Of a stretch of DNA of 64,000 bases, positions 1 to 11,900 are shown one piece after another. Position 1 is the first letter of the stretch; every line of letters starts with the position of its first letter. The stretch spans positions 6,041,501 through 6,105,500 of the forward strand of contig JAMPIT010000476.1 in assembly GCA_026261815.1 (NCBI GenBank). The letters are read 5' to 3'. The notes below the pieces were generated by a model. It saw only the letters and a list, made by a program, of their open reading frames with translations, searched no databases and was not told the origin of the DNA. A program made the translations under genes and the position numbers. The DNA comes from Monarcha castaneiventris obscurior. Taxonomy: Eukaryota > Chordata > Aves > Passeriformes > Monarchidae.

Positions 1-69
1 CAGGCACAATGAGAAATGCATTACCCCTTGAGAATGAGAAGTTCCATTAAACTGGAATTATGGAGGGAT

Positions 70-640
70 AGGAGGACTAGGGAAGTGATCATCCCTTTGT
101 ACTCAGTACTGGTGAGGCTGCACCTCAAGTGCTGCATTCAGTTCTGGGCCCCTCACTTTAAAAAGGGCACTGAGGTGCTGGAGTGTGTCCAGCGAAGGGC
201 AACAAGGCTTGTGAAGGGCCTAAAAAACACATGAGGAACAGATGAAGTAGCTGGGGATGTTGAGCCTGGAGGAGGCTTGCGGGGGGACCTCATCACTATC
301 TGCAACCACCTGACAGCAGGCTGTAACCAGGTAGGGTCGGTGTCTTCTGCCGGGTCTGCAGTAGGAGGACGAGAGGAAATGGCCCAGCGGAGACAGGGGA
401 GATTCAGATTAGGTATTAGAAAAAAAAAAAAAATCCACTGTCAAGAGTGGTCAGGCATTGGAATGCCAGGGTTGCCCAGGGAGGTGTTGGGAGTCACCAT
501 CCCCGGAGGTATTTAAAAGGCGTCTGGATCTGGCGCTAGGTGATGTCGTTTAGCGGTTCCAGTGGCATTGCTGGGTGGACAATTTGACTTGGTATCTTCT
601 TAAAGGTCTCTTCCAACCTTGACGAGTCTATGATTCTGTA
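70..640 (+). repeat. CR1 LINE 3' end
   Basis: The segment carries the usual CR1 3' signature: a stretch reading like 'one CAG-CGAAGGGCAACAAGGCTTG' near 190-210, a GGAGGAGGCTTGCGGGGGGACCTCATC block, and a terminal CTCTTCCAACC...TATGATTCTGT end at about 608-639. CR1 is the main avian LINE and most copies are truncated at the 5' end, as here. The 5' limit is approximate. It lies just upstream of the KLHL20 CpG island. Confidence 0.85.
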
Positions 641-649
641 ACAGGACCC

Positions 650-1300
650 ACGGGGCCCCGTGCATGCGGCGGCTCTGCCCCCTCGCTGGGATACGGGCTC
701 CAGGACACGGCCACACCACTGGTCATCGGGTGGGACCTCGGCGGGGCCGGGCCTCCGCGTCCCGCGGTCGGTGCGCAGCAGTGCCGCTCTGTCGGCGCGG
801 CGGGGCCGGACCGTGCTGCGGCGGGGGGCGGCTCTGGGGGCGGAAGGGGCGGGCGCGGCTTGGCGGCGGTTGGCGGGGCCGGGCCGCTTCCTGCGGCTGA
901 GGACGCGCTCGGGCGGTGCTCTGGGATCGCGCCTCGGCGGTGGCGACGAGCCCGCGCCCGGCGTGAGTGAGGCGTCTCTGCGGGCCGGGCCTCCCGGGGG
1001 GCGCGGGGCGGGCTGGGGAGCGATGCCTTACCCGGGACTGCTGCGGCCTGGGCCCTCCGCTGCCGGGCGGGTTGGGGCAGCGTGGGCTCTGCGGCTCGGC
1101 TCGGCTCGGCTCGGCTCGGGGTGGCCCTTGGACCGGGCCCGGCGCTCGGGGCAGGGCAGGAGAGGAGCGGTGCCCTTGCCGCAGGAGCTGCCGCCGGGAG
1201 AGCCGAGTTGTGCCGCGGGCTCCACGGCCGCGCTTTTCCGGGAGAGCCGTGCCTCAGCCTGTTGCTGCCCCGCGGACAGCGCGGAGCACCGCGGCTTAAA
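650..1300 (+). promoter_or_regulatory. KLHL20: CpG-rich promoter of KLHL20
   Basis: The base composition changes abruptly to very GC- and CpG-rich, with GC boxes (GGGGCGGG near 845) and a GGCTC pentamer run at about 1092-1119. No TATA box is evident, as expected for a housekeeping CpG-island promoter. It precedes the KLHL20 coding exons in the right orientation. The transcription start cannot be placed from sequence. Long open frames across the island (for example 660-1322) are GC-composition artefacts. Confidence 0.75.
840..962 (+). other. KLHL20: probable noncoding first exon of KLHL20
   Basis: A consensus donor GTGAGT at 963-968 lies inside the CpG island and would end an untranslated exon at 962. 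The first coding exon, near 2960, has no promoter-like sequence of its own, so an upstream noncoding exon is needed. The 5' limit given is a guess; only the donor is supported. Confidence 0.5.
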
Positions 1301-1322
1301 TGTCTTTATTTTTGGTGTGTGA

Positions 1323-1325
<3 letters not shown>

Positions 1326-1374
<49 letters not shown>
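1326..1374. repeat. (TG)n microsatellite
   Basis: About 24 uninterrupted TG units lie directly after the CpG island, in intron 1 of KLHL20. The tract is long enough to be length-polymorphic. Confidence 0.97.
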
Positions 1375-1375
<1 letters not shown>

Positions 1376-2961
1376 CACCCCCTCCTTGGTTTTTAATGTG
1401 GGTTTAAGGGGATTAAATCTGATGCAGTTAGGGGGCTAAGAATAGCCTTGTCCACGTTCTCTTGCAAGTGCAAAGTGCTCCGAGGGGCTGCTCCGTGCTG
1501 CTGGCACACGGGCGGTGGTGGCCTTGCCGCTTGCAGCGGGACAGCCGGCGGTCCCTGCGGCGGGATGCGGGGACGCGCCGTTTCCCGGGAGCATGCTGGG
1601 GAGCTGGAGCTCGCATTGGAATTGGTATGCGGTGCCCTAACCGGGAGGAATTGCCTTTCTTTATTTGCAGGGAGCTATGAACCTGAGTAATTTGCAAGTG
1701 TGGCAGACAGCAAGCCTGAGCTTATTCTTCATTAACTGGCGAACTGCTCTGTTTGTGTTTCTGGGATAATGCTCCTAGGGAGTGTTGCATGTAAAATAAG
1801 GTTCTTCACGAAGCCAAATAGAGCTATAACAGTTCTGTAGTTTAAATTGTGCCAAAAATACTTTGCTTCATGTTGGATGCAGGGCTCCAATCTGACAGTC
1901 TCAGTCTTCCAAAAATGATCTTATTCTTCCTAAATGTATTTTTTTTATCTTTTAAATGCTGCGTGTATTTATTTTAAGGTTTAATTCATTCTCATTCGGT
2001 CATTGCTTTTCCCATAGTTCAGTGGTTTCCCGTTTCTCGCTCCATTTCTGGAGGGGTAGAAGCCTGTGACTATCAGTGTGGAAGCAGAGCACCTTTCTGT
2101 TCTTTAATAGATTTTTTTTTTTAACAAAAAGTTAGGCTTATTGCTTTGAATAATAATTGAATTAAATGTAACCCTATGTGAATAGTTATGGAAAATGAAA
2201 TTTAGGCAAGCGATGTCCTTGTAAAAAGGGTTAATTTACATTAGAATTAGAAGTTGGTGGTTGAATATGAAAGGCCTGTGCAGTTTGCAACTGTTATTAC
2301 TCTCAGAAAATGAATATTTGGAGTGGTAGTGTGGTGAGCATCAGGCAGCACCGTTCATCTTTGCAGATGTAGTAACATTATTAGCATCCCTCTTACCTCT
2401 GGGGCACAGTTATCTTCAATTTCCAGACACAAGTTTTATCTTCTATCAAATTCTGGCTCTGCAGTGTAGCTGGTGAGCAGTGCTGTGCTGTTTATTAGGT
2501 GCCAGTCTGCCTTAAATCTCTGCTAAATGTGGGAGGGAGAGATACCTCCTGGCTCCAAGCAAGGAGTGAGAGTGAGCACCCTGTTAGTTCAAGGTTTTTT
2601 TCCTTTGGTAGAATAGTTTTAAGGATTCAGGGAGACAGGCAGTTTGCTGACTTTATAGTGTGTGTGTTCTGTTTGCTAAAGAATCTTTGTGCAGCTGTGG
2701 TGAAAATATTTTTAATGTTGTTTTTTTCTGCTTTATCCTCTGTAATCCAGGTATTGTTAATCTGGCCTGTGAACTTATAACTGGGTAAGAGCTTGAAGGC
2801 ATGTTAGTACATGGTTGTGGGCAGCTCTGTTCCCTTAGAGGGAGGCTGAAGAGGGGAAAGAAGGTTCTCTTGCTTCAGAAATCACCTTTTTTTCCCCTTT
2901 TTTTTTTTTCCTGTTGGATCAGGTTCTTGAAGTGTAGGGTGAAGGTTTCTCTTCACAGTGC

Positions 2962-5900
2962 ATGGACGGAAAGCCAATGCGCAGGTAAGACACAAAAACA
3001 ATTGTTCTTCTCTTCCCGAAATAGGATAAATCATGTGAGTTGGTTTTGTGCGTGCCTGGACTGCAAAATGTTGTGTGCTTTTGGATTTTTTTAAAAAGCC
3101 TGGTTATGGGGAATTGGGAAATAAGTCATTCCTCTTTAGTCCTTTCTTAAATGTATTTAGTTTTCAATATTTACAAGACCAGATGTCTTTCAGGAAGAGT
3201 ATGGAAGATAAATTACTGTAATTCTCCATCCCCTTTTCCACTTCCCCCATTTACTGTCATATTTAAAATTAAATATTTAATTACTTAGGTATTCAAATTG
3301 TGTAAAATAGACTGCCTGAGAATAAAATTAAACTTGATTTCCAAGAAGCATTATTTTTCCCTTAAAGAAAGATATTTGGTGAGGTCTTGGGTGAAAAGGA
3401 GATTTCCTTTTCTAATTATGGATGCCACCTGCCTCAGTTCTAATGAGCTGGAGATGCAGCTGAAGTATAATTCAGGGGAGTTCTTGCCGTGGTTATGTCA
3501 AAAACATTCTCTCTCATATAGAGAAAAAGTTGTCACAGTAATTCAGCATGATGACAGGTTTGCAAACAGGGTTTCCTGCTAGTTGTTGTTAATTTTCCCT
3601 GTTTGATGGCAATCCCATGGTAAAACTTAGCAGAGATATATTTCTGTACATGATACAGGCTGTGTGGAAGTGAAGTTGCCTGAAGCTCTTCACCTCTGAA
3701 TGAATTGAACTCCTGCAGCTTGCTTGGTATTTGTGCTCTTTGGGATGTTGAAAGAAGGAAAACTTTATTGTGGGTAATTCTGTAAAACACTCATGTAAGA
3801 GAAGGCAAGGCTTTTAACCATAGTTGAATATATAGAGCATTTTTGGCTACACAAACCCTTAGCCTGGCTTCTGTGCAAAGCCTTGAAGAATGGCATGATG
3901 TTGTTTTAATTTAATGAACTTCTCAAGTGCAGCAAAAAAGGCTGGTGCCACTGCTGCAGTTCAGTACTGAGTAAACCTGGGACATGATAGGGGCATTGCT
4001 GAGCCTGGGTATTGTGCTGCATTTTTGCCAAGATAAGAAATGTCATTTGGTCAATGAGGAGCTGTACGTGACTTTTACAGTGAATTTCTTTTCCTCCAAG
4101 ATGGATTAGATAGCAGATGAGCTCTCTTTCACCATAGTCTTCTTCAGTGGAGGTTGTTTAAATCTTCACCAGCATAAACTGACAGCTTAAAATTGGTGAC
4201 TAGCTTGGCCTGTGTTCTTGTTTCCTCCCTGCTTTGTGATCCTAATGGGGAAATTGAGGTTCTAAATTCGTTTCCATGCCTGCTGTTTTCTGTGTGTCGC
4301 ACTGAGGCAGAGAATTCACATGCTGGAGTTCGTGTGTCTGTTTGTGGGTTTGTGGCCTTGGACTTGCTATTGTGGAAGTTCTGTCTGCCACTCAGACAGT
4401 TTTAGTTTTAGTGGTGGGCAGCAGCACAGAGCTGAAGAAGTAGAGGTTTTTTATTATTGCTGCAGCCTAGCCTGACAAGCACATCTCTGCTGTGAGCTAT
4501 GGACTTCAGTTCTTGAATACACTTGCCTGTTTTAAGTCCCTCAGTGTGGGTTGTTAAAATTTTTGTTTGTTTTCCTATTGCCCATCTTAGCAGAAAACGA
4601 TAAATGGTTCTTGGTTGGATTTTGGGCACAGATCTTCCTATGAACTCCAGCTAAGCAGATGGCAGAGCACTTTCTTTTATCCTTTTACTCGGGGCTCTGA
4701 AGCCAATTTAACACCCCATGTGAGGGTTGTGGTAGGTCCTGCACGAAGAGGGGAGCGAGGCGTGGCCAATAGTGGGTTAATAAACACAGTGAGATGGTGT
4801 CAAATGTGTACAGCATTCAGAGAGGAGGAGGAACGGCTTGAACAGACAAGGAATTCCAGCTATTCTTGTCAAGATTATAGTAGGGAATACGCATTGCTGT
4901 ATCCTGCTTCAAACAGGATTTACCCTGCATTAGGAATGCAGGGGTAGTTGGGGCAGACTGTTCTTGCTCACTGTCAGGTAGAAGTTAGAGAATGTAGCTT
5001 TGCTGAAGGGAAAAACAAGGCAGCAGGGACCTCTCAGTGAAGAGCATGGTCCCACAGCACCCAGACAAGGAGGGCAGAGAAGATCTGATGGCCAGGGCCA
5101 GTCAGGAGTCCTGTACTCCTCAGGCAGGTCTGTAGGGGTGAGGAAGGAAGCAGGGAAGTCAGCTCAGCAGCTCAGAATTGGTGGGTGCACAGTCAGGTGC
5201 AGACATGTCTTTAACATAGCTCAGGCATGAGGGCTTGAGCAGCTCACAAAGAAATTGGGAAAGCTCTCCCAGCTCTTTCTCACCCAACTTTTCCTGGCAG
5301 CCTTTTCCCAGGTTACAGCAGCTACAGGCTTGAACAGCCAGACCCCCCTGGAGGAAGGAGGCTTCAGATCCTGATTATGAGCTCGGGACCTTATCCAACT
5401 ACTTGGACATACCTCTTGCCCAAAACAAACTACAAAAGGCTCAGGAAGGTTTTGGAAAGCTCCAGTAATGACTTTCACTTTCAGAGTATGGGCATCCTCA
5501 TGGGTGAAACTGAGTTTTCTGGGCTTGGTCAGTGAAAATCAAACTAAACAATGTAAATAGGGGCAAATACCAGATCCTTGCTGTTTTCCTTTTGTATGAA
5601 ATAGTATTTCAGTCAGGTTTATCTGCTTGTTTGCATAACTCAACTTTATTGAGAAAGCTTACTGAAACCTTACTTGCTGGGCAAGAAAATGAATCAGTAG
5701 TATTTTTCCTGATAATCAGACTTTTATTAACTTAATTCCTAGAGTACTGATTGCCACAGTAAAGCATTTCCATTTACTTGGTTGGCATGTTGTGGTGGTG
5801 ACTTCTGTTGCCAAAGGCTGGGCCAAATCAATGGCTCTTGTTCTTGCATGTCTATAACGAGTATAGGAAATACTTCTTAATTTCAAATCAAGACATTGAC

Positions 5901-8900
5901 AGAAATCGCTACCAACTTGGTTTGTTTGCTACTAAAATCTCTTGCTAATGAAATCCACTCCAGCAATATATGATTTTAGGTTTTCAGTTGATGTGTTTAG
6001 CCTGAGACTTGTGTTTCGTAAGCCTTAGGTCAGCCTATTGTTTTCTGCTGAGCTGTGTTAAAGCCTGTTTGTAAACCCGTGCTAAAACACACATCTTAAA
6101 AAAATGCAGATTTGAAAGTTAAGGTGCCCTATGACAGCCCTATGGGAGTGAATTTTCCTTAAGTGTGTGTTACTAGGTATTTTTTTGAACTTTGGAAGGA
6201 GCTGCTGTAAGGATGGATGTCTCATAGATGCCCCTGTTAATGAATGAAGTTTTGGGCACTGGCATAGCAGAATAAAATGGAGGCAGAGCAGCCTGTTTAT
6301 TAAGCTGACTTAGTGTTGCAGACTGCCTGTGTTCCCATTTGTACTTCTCAGCAGTGTGCTACAAAAACTGATCCTTTGTCAGTCCTTTCTTAATCCCATT
6401 GTATTTGCTGATTTCCCCAGCCCTGCATTTTGATGGAAGCTAATCCTGGAATATCTGCATAGCTGGGTGTGAATGTTTTATCTGCGCACACACATTTCCT
6501 CTGCATCCTCAGCCCTCCTTAATCACGCCGGGTATTCAGGAGCAGCTTTGAGTTCTGTGTGGGGGAAGGCAGCTCCCCTGCCATGTGAGAATCAAGTGCT
6601 GCCTTCTGTCTTTCACACCTCTAAGCTACTGACTCATCATTTCATTCTCTATGCATAAATATGCATAATGCACACATAATGCAGTGGAATCATGATCCTC
6701 ATTGAGACACAAGCCATCAGACATGTCCTTTAAATTCACAGTTCTGTGCCTGTGTGTAGCAGCAACCCACTGAGCTTCACATCAAGCGTCTGGGTGGAAA
6801 TTCCTAAGCCAATTGATCACTGGCTTCTGCATCACCCAGAGATAAGTTGTATGAATCAGGAACGCTCGTTTGGTTGTCACTCTTTTTTCCGTCCATTCAG
6901 TCTTCTTTAATCATTAATCAGCACTTTCTCTCCAGGAGGAAGGAGGCTGGGTACAATGCAGGCTCTCAGATAAATGCTGATGGGAGCAATGCAGAAATGA
7001 CTCCAGTTCTTGCTAACCAGAGTCTTTTTCAGTGAATTAAAGGTACATTCAGCAGTGCCTCATTTGGGCAGAAAAATCTTGTTCTGCCCTGGCTAGGGAA
7101 GACTAGGGCTACTGCCTAAATCTGGCCAAGTAATCTCATGGCATAAAATGGTGCGTCCCATTTGTGCCGGTTTTGGCCAAAATCTAGCAATATATCCTCT
7201 GGGAGAAAGTCAGGTTACGACCACCCTTCCCCCCACCAGGTCTGGGAAAAAATTCCTCGAAGGAAAGTGAAGGAGATAAAACCTATTTATTAATGAACAC
7301 ACAGGAAAAGGATAATAATACTAAATAGTAAAACCCCTCACTATAACGAGAAAACGTGGGGAGAATTTAGAGTCCTCTTGTAGGTGTGGTCCCTCCTTCT
7401 CGGAGCTGGCGTGGGGGTGGCCTTAGGCTCCCTCCGGGCCTGAAGAGGAGTTCTCCTGATATGTTCTGATGTTGTTGACACAGTCCAGAAGAGAAAAAAG
7501 GAAGAAAAAAACCCCACCAAAGTCCTAGGAAACACGCCAGAGAAAAAGGGAAGGAAAAAAAACCCAAACAAACTGGCTGAAGAGACAGGCAGGGAGCTCC
7601 CTCCGTGCTACCGCCACTGGAGAACGAAGAGAAGTCCCTATCTCTGTGTCCTTGGGAACTTGCTTTGAAAAGTTCATCTGTTTTTTCCTCCCCTCTCAAG
7701 CTCAGTTTAAAGGCACAAAATTAATTTTTTGGCATAGAGCCATGACAGGGGATACACATCATAGAGTCACCCCAAGACTTTCCACCCCTTATCCCATATC
7801 GTTGGCTCAATGCCCAAATTAATATATTCTAACCCTACACACACACATTAATACATATCTACAGCTATGTACAAACAGTGACAGTGACACTCAGCAAGCA
7901 GTGGTGTACAGACATTTCACATTGCAGATGGTTTTCACCCAACAATCAGATCTCCCTGCGGTACACAACGTGTTGTTCCATCTCTCTGCATTACCCACCA
8001 TGTGCAACCAGGTCCCTGAGCAAGGACAACCCCATGGATTGGTTTGTCCGCACTCGAGGTAGAATTAACCCATAGAGTCACCCCAAGACACCATTGCCCT
8101 GTGTTGGCAGGGAGTCTTGAGTGGTGGGGTTAGCAGGAATATTGTGTATTCCTTCTGGCAGCATAGCCTTAATCTAATGTATATGTACTTAGAACCCTTG
8201 CCACTCTATGATCTGCTTTAGGGCTGCTTTTAGTGGGAGATTTCTTTGAGGGAAACCTGCAGGTGTAACAGAGGGGTTGTGTGCTTTCCAAAAGGATGTC
8301 CTGTCCTGGATGTGCACCATCTCTTCTGATCTGTAGGTACGTGAAATGGGTTTTTATTTAAAGAATGCTTCTTCTGTGCTTTGACTGACAGCCTTGTCAA
8401 ATCAAACTGTCCAGAACTGTAGTAGCATGTGTCTTAAAAGAGCTCTTGTGTTCTTTTTTGCCTTCCAAGGCTTGGTTTGACATAGTTCAGAACACCCGAT
8501 GCACAATAAAATCAACTTAGCTTGCTTAGCAAGAGCCAAACTCTGCAGGGGAATGTTTGTTACCACCTTTCTCCATCTCTTGGTAGAGGGATTAAATTTC
8601 TTGCCTTCTGGCCTTGGCTGCTAAGGACTATGAAAATAAGCCAATTAGGTAAATTAATCTTCAGCCAAGGTTTCCTGAGGTTTTAGTACGGGTACCATTA
8701 ATTGTGGTTTGTGTGTATTGCTGCAAGGGGAGCTTAGTTTATGCATTGTTTGTGATGAACTTGGCAGAGCTTTGAGAATGATTGTCAAACCCCAAAAAGG
8801 TCAGTTTGGGTTGTGAGGGATAAGAGTGGGTGGAGGAGAGCGAGAGGCAGTGTAACAGCAGAAGGATTTATCATAGGTGTCAGGAAAGCAGAACTGTGAT

Positions 8901-11900
8901 GGATGTAAAAAAGATGGAGTAGGGATAAAAACCCAAGGCATTTAAGGTGCAGAGGCTGAGCAGGAGCAAGCAGCAAAACCCAGAGGGGAGCCCCAGCTGG
9001 ATCTGTGTAACTAAGATAGGAGGAAGAGGTAATGGTCTAAAACATCTGAATATGATCATCAAGGAGAGGGTGTGGAGGGAATGGGAAAACAGGCTAAGAT
9101 GCAAGTGAATAATTTGAACTGCTGCAAAGAGACTGGTTTCTCAGTGCTTAGAAAGTGCATTTGACATAATAATGAGGGGAAAAGATGTGAGTTATTTTTT
9201 TTCTAATTCTTTCCTTCAAGCGTGCTGCAAATTACATTGAGCCATGGCAAAGCCAAGCTTGATTTGTTTTTAACTCTTAATATGAGCAGTGAGGTAGTGA
9301 CAGGTCACAAATGCCAGTGCCCCAGGGAAAACCTGGTAGTGGACAGCATGTTTTGGGTCTTTTGGTACATCTCCGATGGCCATAAACCATCAGTATTCTG
9401 ATATTTTGCTCAATATGCTTTAACTGCTCTAAGTGATAGTTTTCCTTTGATGTGGGAAGAGGCAGCAGTTTCCTGATTTTTCTTTAATTGCATGTGGAAC
9501 TTGGAAGATACGTTTGCTCTCTGTGCCAGTAATTTAGTTTACACATTGTTAAGAGATTCTTCACCTCTAAAGTTACCTTCCTGACTTCATGTTCTTCCTT
9601 CTTTGGTAGGTTGATAGTGGTGGATACTTGGATTGTTTCAACTTTTTCCTATTTGGTTTGATTTGGTTTCACTTGCCTTCTTCAGTCCTTAGTATGGCCT
9701 TTTTTGCAGAAGATTAACCTTCTTGGGGAAGGAGTGTCAGGGAGGGTGGATTGAGTCAGGAGCCTCCATAAATCAAAAATAACTGAAGAGGTGATACTTA
9801 AATGGGTATTCTGTGAACCTGAAAGATGCTCATGGTAGTCTGCAGGCCATCTTGAGCTCCTGAAGCCTGTGTGACAGTTTAATGTGTTCCGACATTACAG
9901 TGATGAGTGACCCCATTAAAAACGTAGGTAGAAGAACAGAGAAGTTTGGTTAAATCATGGAGCTGGAATTCTTTGCAGTGGAAATCCATCTCCAGCTTTG
10001 TCAAAGAAAACTCCAGTGCTTGACAGCAGGCAAGTCAGCTAATCTGTGCTTTGAGTCACTGTGTGAAATGGGGATAATGTGCCTTTACCACACAAGGCTA
10101 CGGTTAGGTTCAGTTCATAAATATGCATGTGTAGCTGGATATTACAGCCGTGTGTCATAGAAAGCATATAAAAATAGCAATAAATTAAAGCCTGTTGCAA
10201 GTTGGCATTTGTTTACTTCTAAGCAAGCTTTGGTTGGAGATGGATTCCTCTTTCATGCGGTCACGTGCTTGTTTTCATGTCCCAGCATGGACTTACGGGC
10301 ACTTCTTGCACTTGTGCTCGGTGTGAGCTGTGGAACTTTGGGGTGCAGCTGGCGGTGGGATCCCTGACCATGGTCCTGTATTATTATCTCCTGCACTGCA
10401 GGTGTACCAGCACTCGCCCAGGAGAGACCGGAATGGATGTGACCAGCCGCTGCACCCTTGGAGATCCCAACAAGCTGCCTGAAGGGGTGCCGCAGCCTGC
10501 ACGCATGCCCTACATCTCCGACAAGCACCCACGGCAGACCCTGGAGGTCATCAACCTGCTGCGAAAGCACCGGGAACTCTGCGATGTGGTGCTGGTAGTG
10601 GGGGCCAAGAAAATCTACGCCCACAGGGTGATCCTGTCAGCCTGCAGCCCCTACTTCCGAGCCATGTTCACTGGGGAGCTGGCAGAGTCACGGCAGACGG
10701 AGGTCGTGATCCGGGACATCGATGAACGGGCCATGGAGCTGCTCATCGACTTCGCCTACACCTCGCAGATCACTGTGGAAGAGGGAAATGTCCAGACCTT
10801 GTTGCCAGCTGCTTGTCTTCTCCAGCTGGCTGAGATCCAGGAGGCCTGCTGCGAGTTCCTCAAGAGACAGTTGGACCCTTCCAATTGCCTGGGCATCCGG
10901 GCTTTTGCTGACACTCACTCTTGCCGTGAATTGCTTAGGATTGCTGACAAATTCACACAGCACAACTTCCAGGAGGTAAGGAGCTGGTGTGCTGGAATTG
11001 GGGTGTAAAATGTGTCAATGTGGCCTGTGAGAGCTTTGAGCAACTCTGATTTTGTCCTTTCCAAATCCTGCCTTTATACCTGCTCTGTGCCCTGATAGTG
11101 ATGGGTGCCAGATGTTAAGTGGGGAAGAAAGAAGAAAGAGTTACTGGCAGGACTGTGTTGTACTGGTGGTTTGTATATGATCCACAGCATTTCTTTCCTT
11201 AAAGATGTGTGGTGAGTGCTATGTGGATGGCAAGGTTGTGGGTGCAGTTGGAGTTGGCATTGAATCTGTTGTGCCTGCACAATGATATGACATGCCACTC
11301 CTCTTTCAGAAATAGTCCAGATTCTACATGGTTGGAGGAGAGGCAGGTGTTAAAAGTAAGGACAGCACATCAACAGAACCAAAAAAATTTCATGCTGAGT
11401 TCCAGAATTGGAAAAGTGGGTGTTTGGGGGAGCATGAGACTGCCTCAGGGGAGGCTTCAAATCCCTTGCTGTAGCAGAACTAGGGTTTTGCATCTATTAT
11501 TCAGCAGAAGTTGTCTGAAAGTAATTCAGATGTGTAATACTGTAGCTGACCTTTATAAACTCAAGTTTCTCATACTTTGTTAATTCTGCCTAGATGATTT
11601 TTGGGGGAAAAAATGCTAGCAGCTGGTACAGAGAAGGATCAGCATAATTGAGGATTGTGTGAGCAATAGTCAGAGAAGAGTGGGTCTTTACTGAGCTATT
11701 GCAGGAAGGAGCTCAACCCTTTTAAGTAGTGTCTTTCCTGAGCCCTGCTTGGAAGGGCAGGAATTTGTATGTATTTTGCAAGCAGCTGCTGTGTGGGAGC
11801 TGTGTAGGAGCATGCTCAGCGTGAAGGTCTGGTCCCCTGCCAGAGAGATTCTTCTCTTGCCTCTTGCAGAAGCTGCACTCTGCTCTCCCTTGGAGCAGGT

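Noticed and set aside
660..1322. 220-residue open frame in the GC-rich region (and the overlapping minus frame 1028-1378)
   Set aside because: Composition artefact of the CpG island and TG repeat; low-complexity Arg/Gly/Ala, no family resemblance.
10265..10401. Apparent N-terminal extension upstream of the KLHL20 BTB exon
   Set aside because: The open frame reads through an intron end; a good acceptor at 10401 and the conserved [12 protein letters not shown] join to 2984 show the real border.
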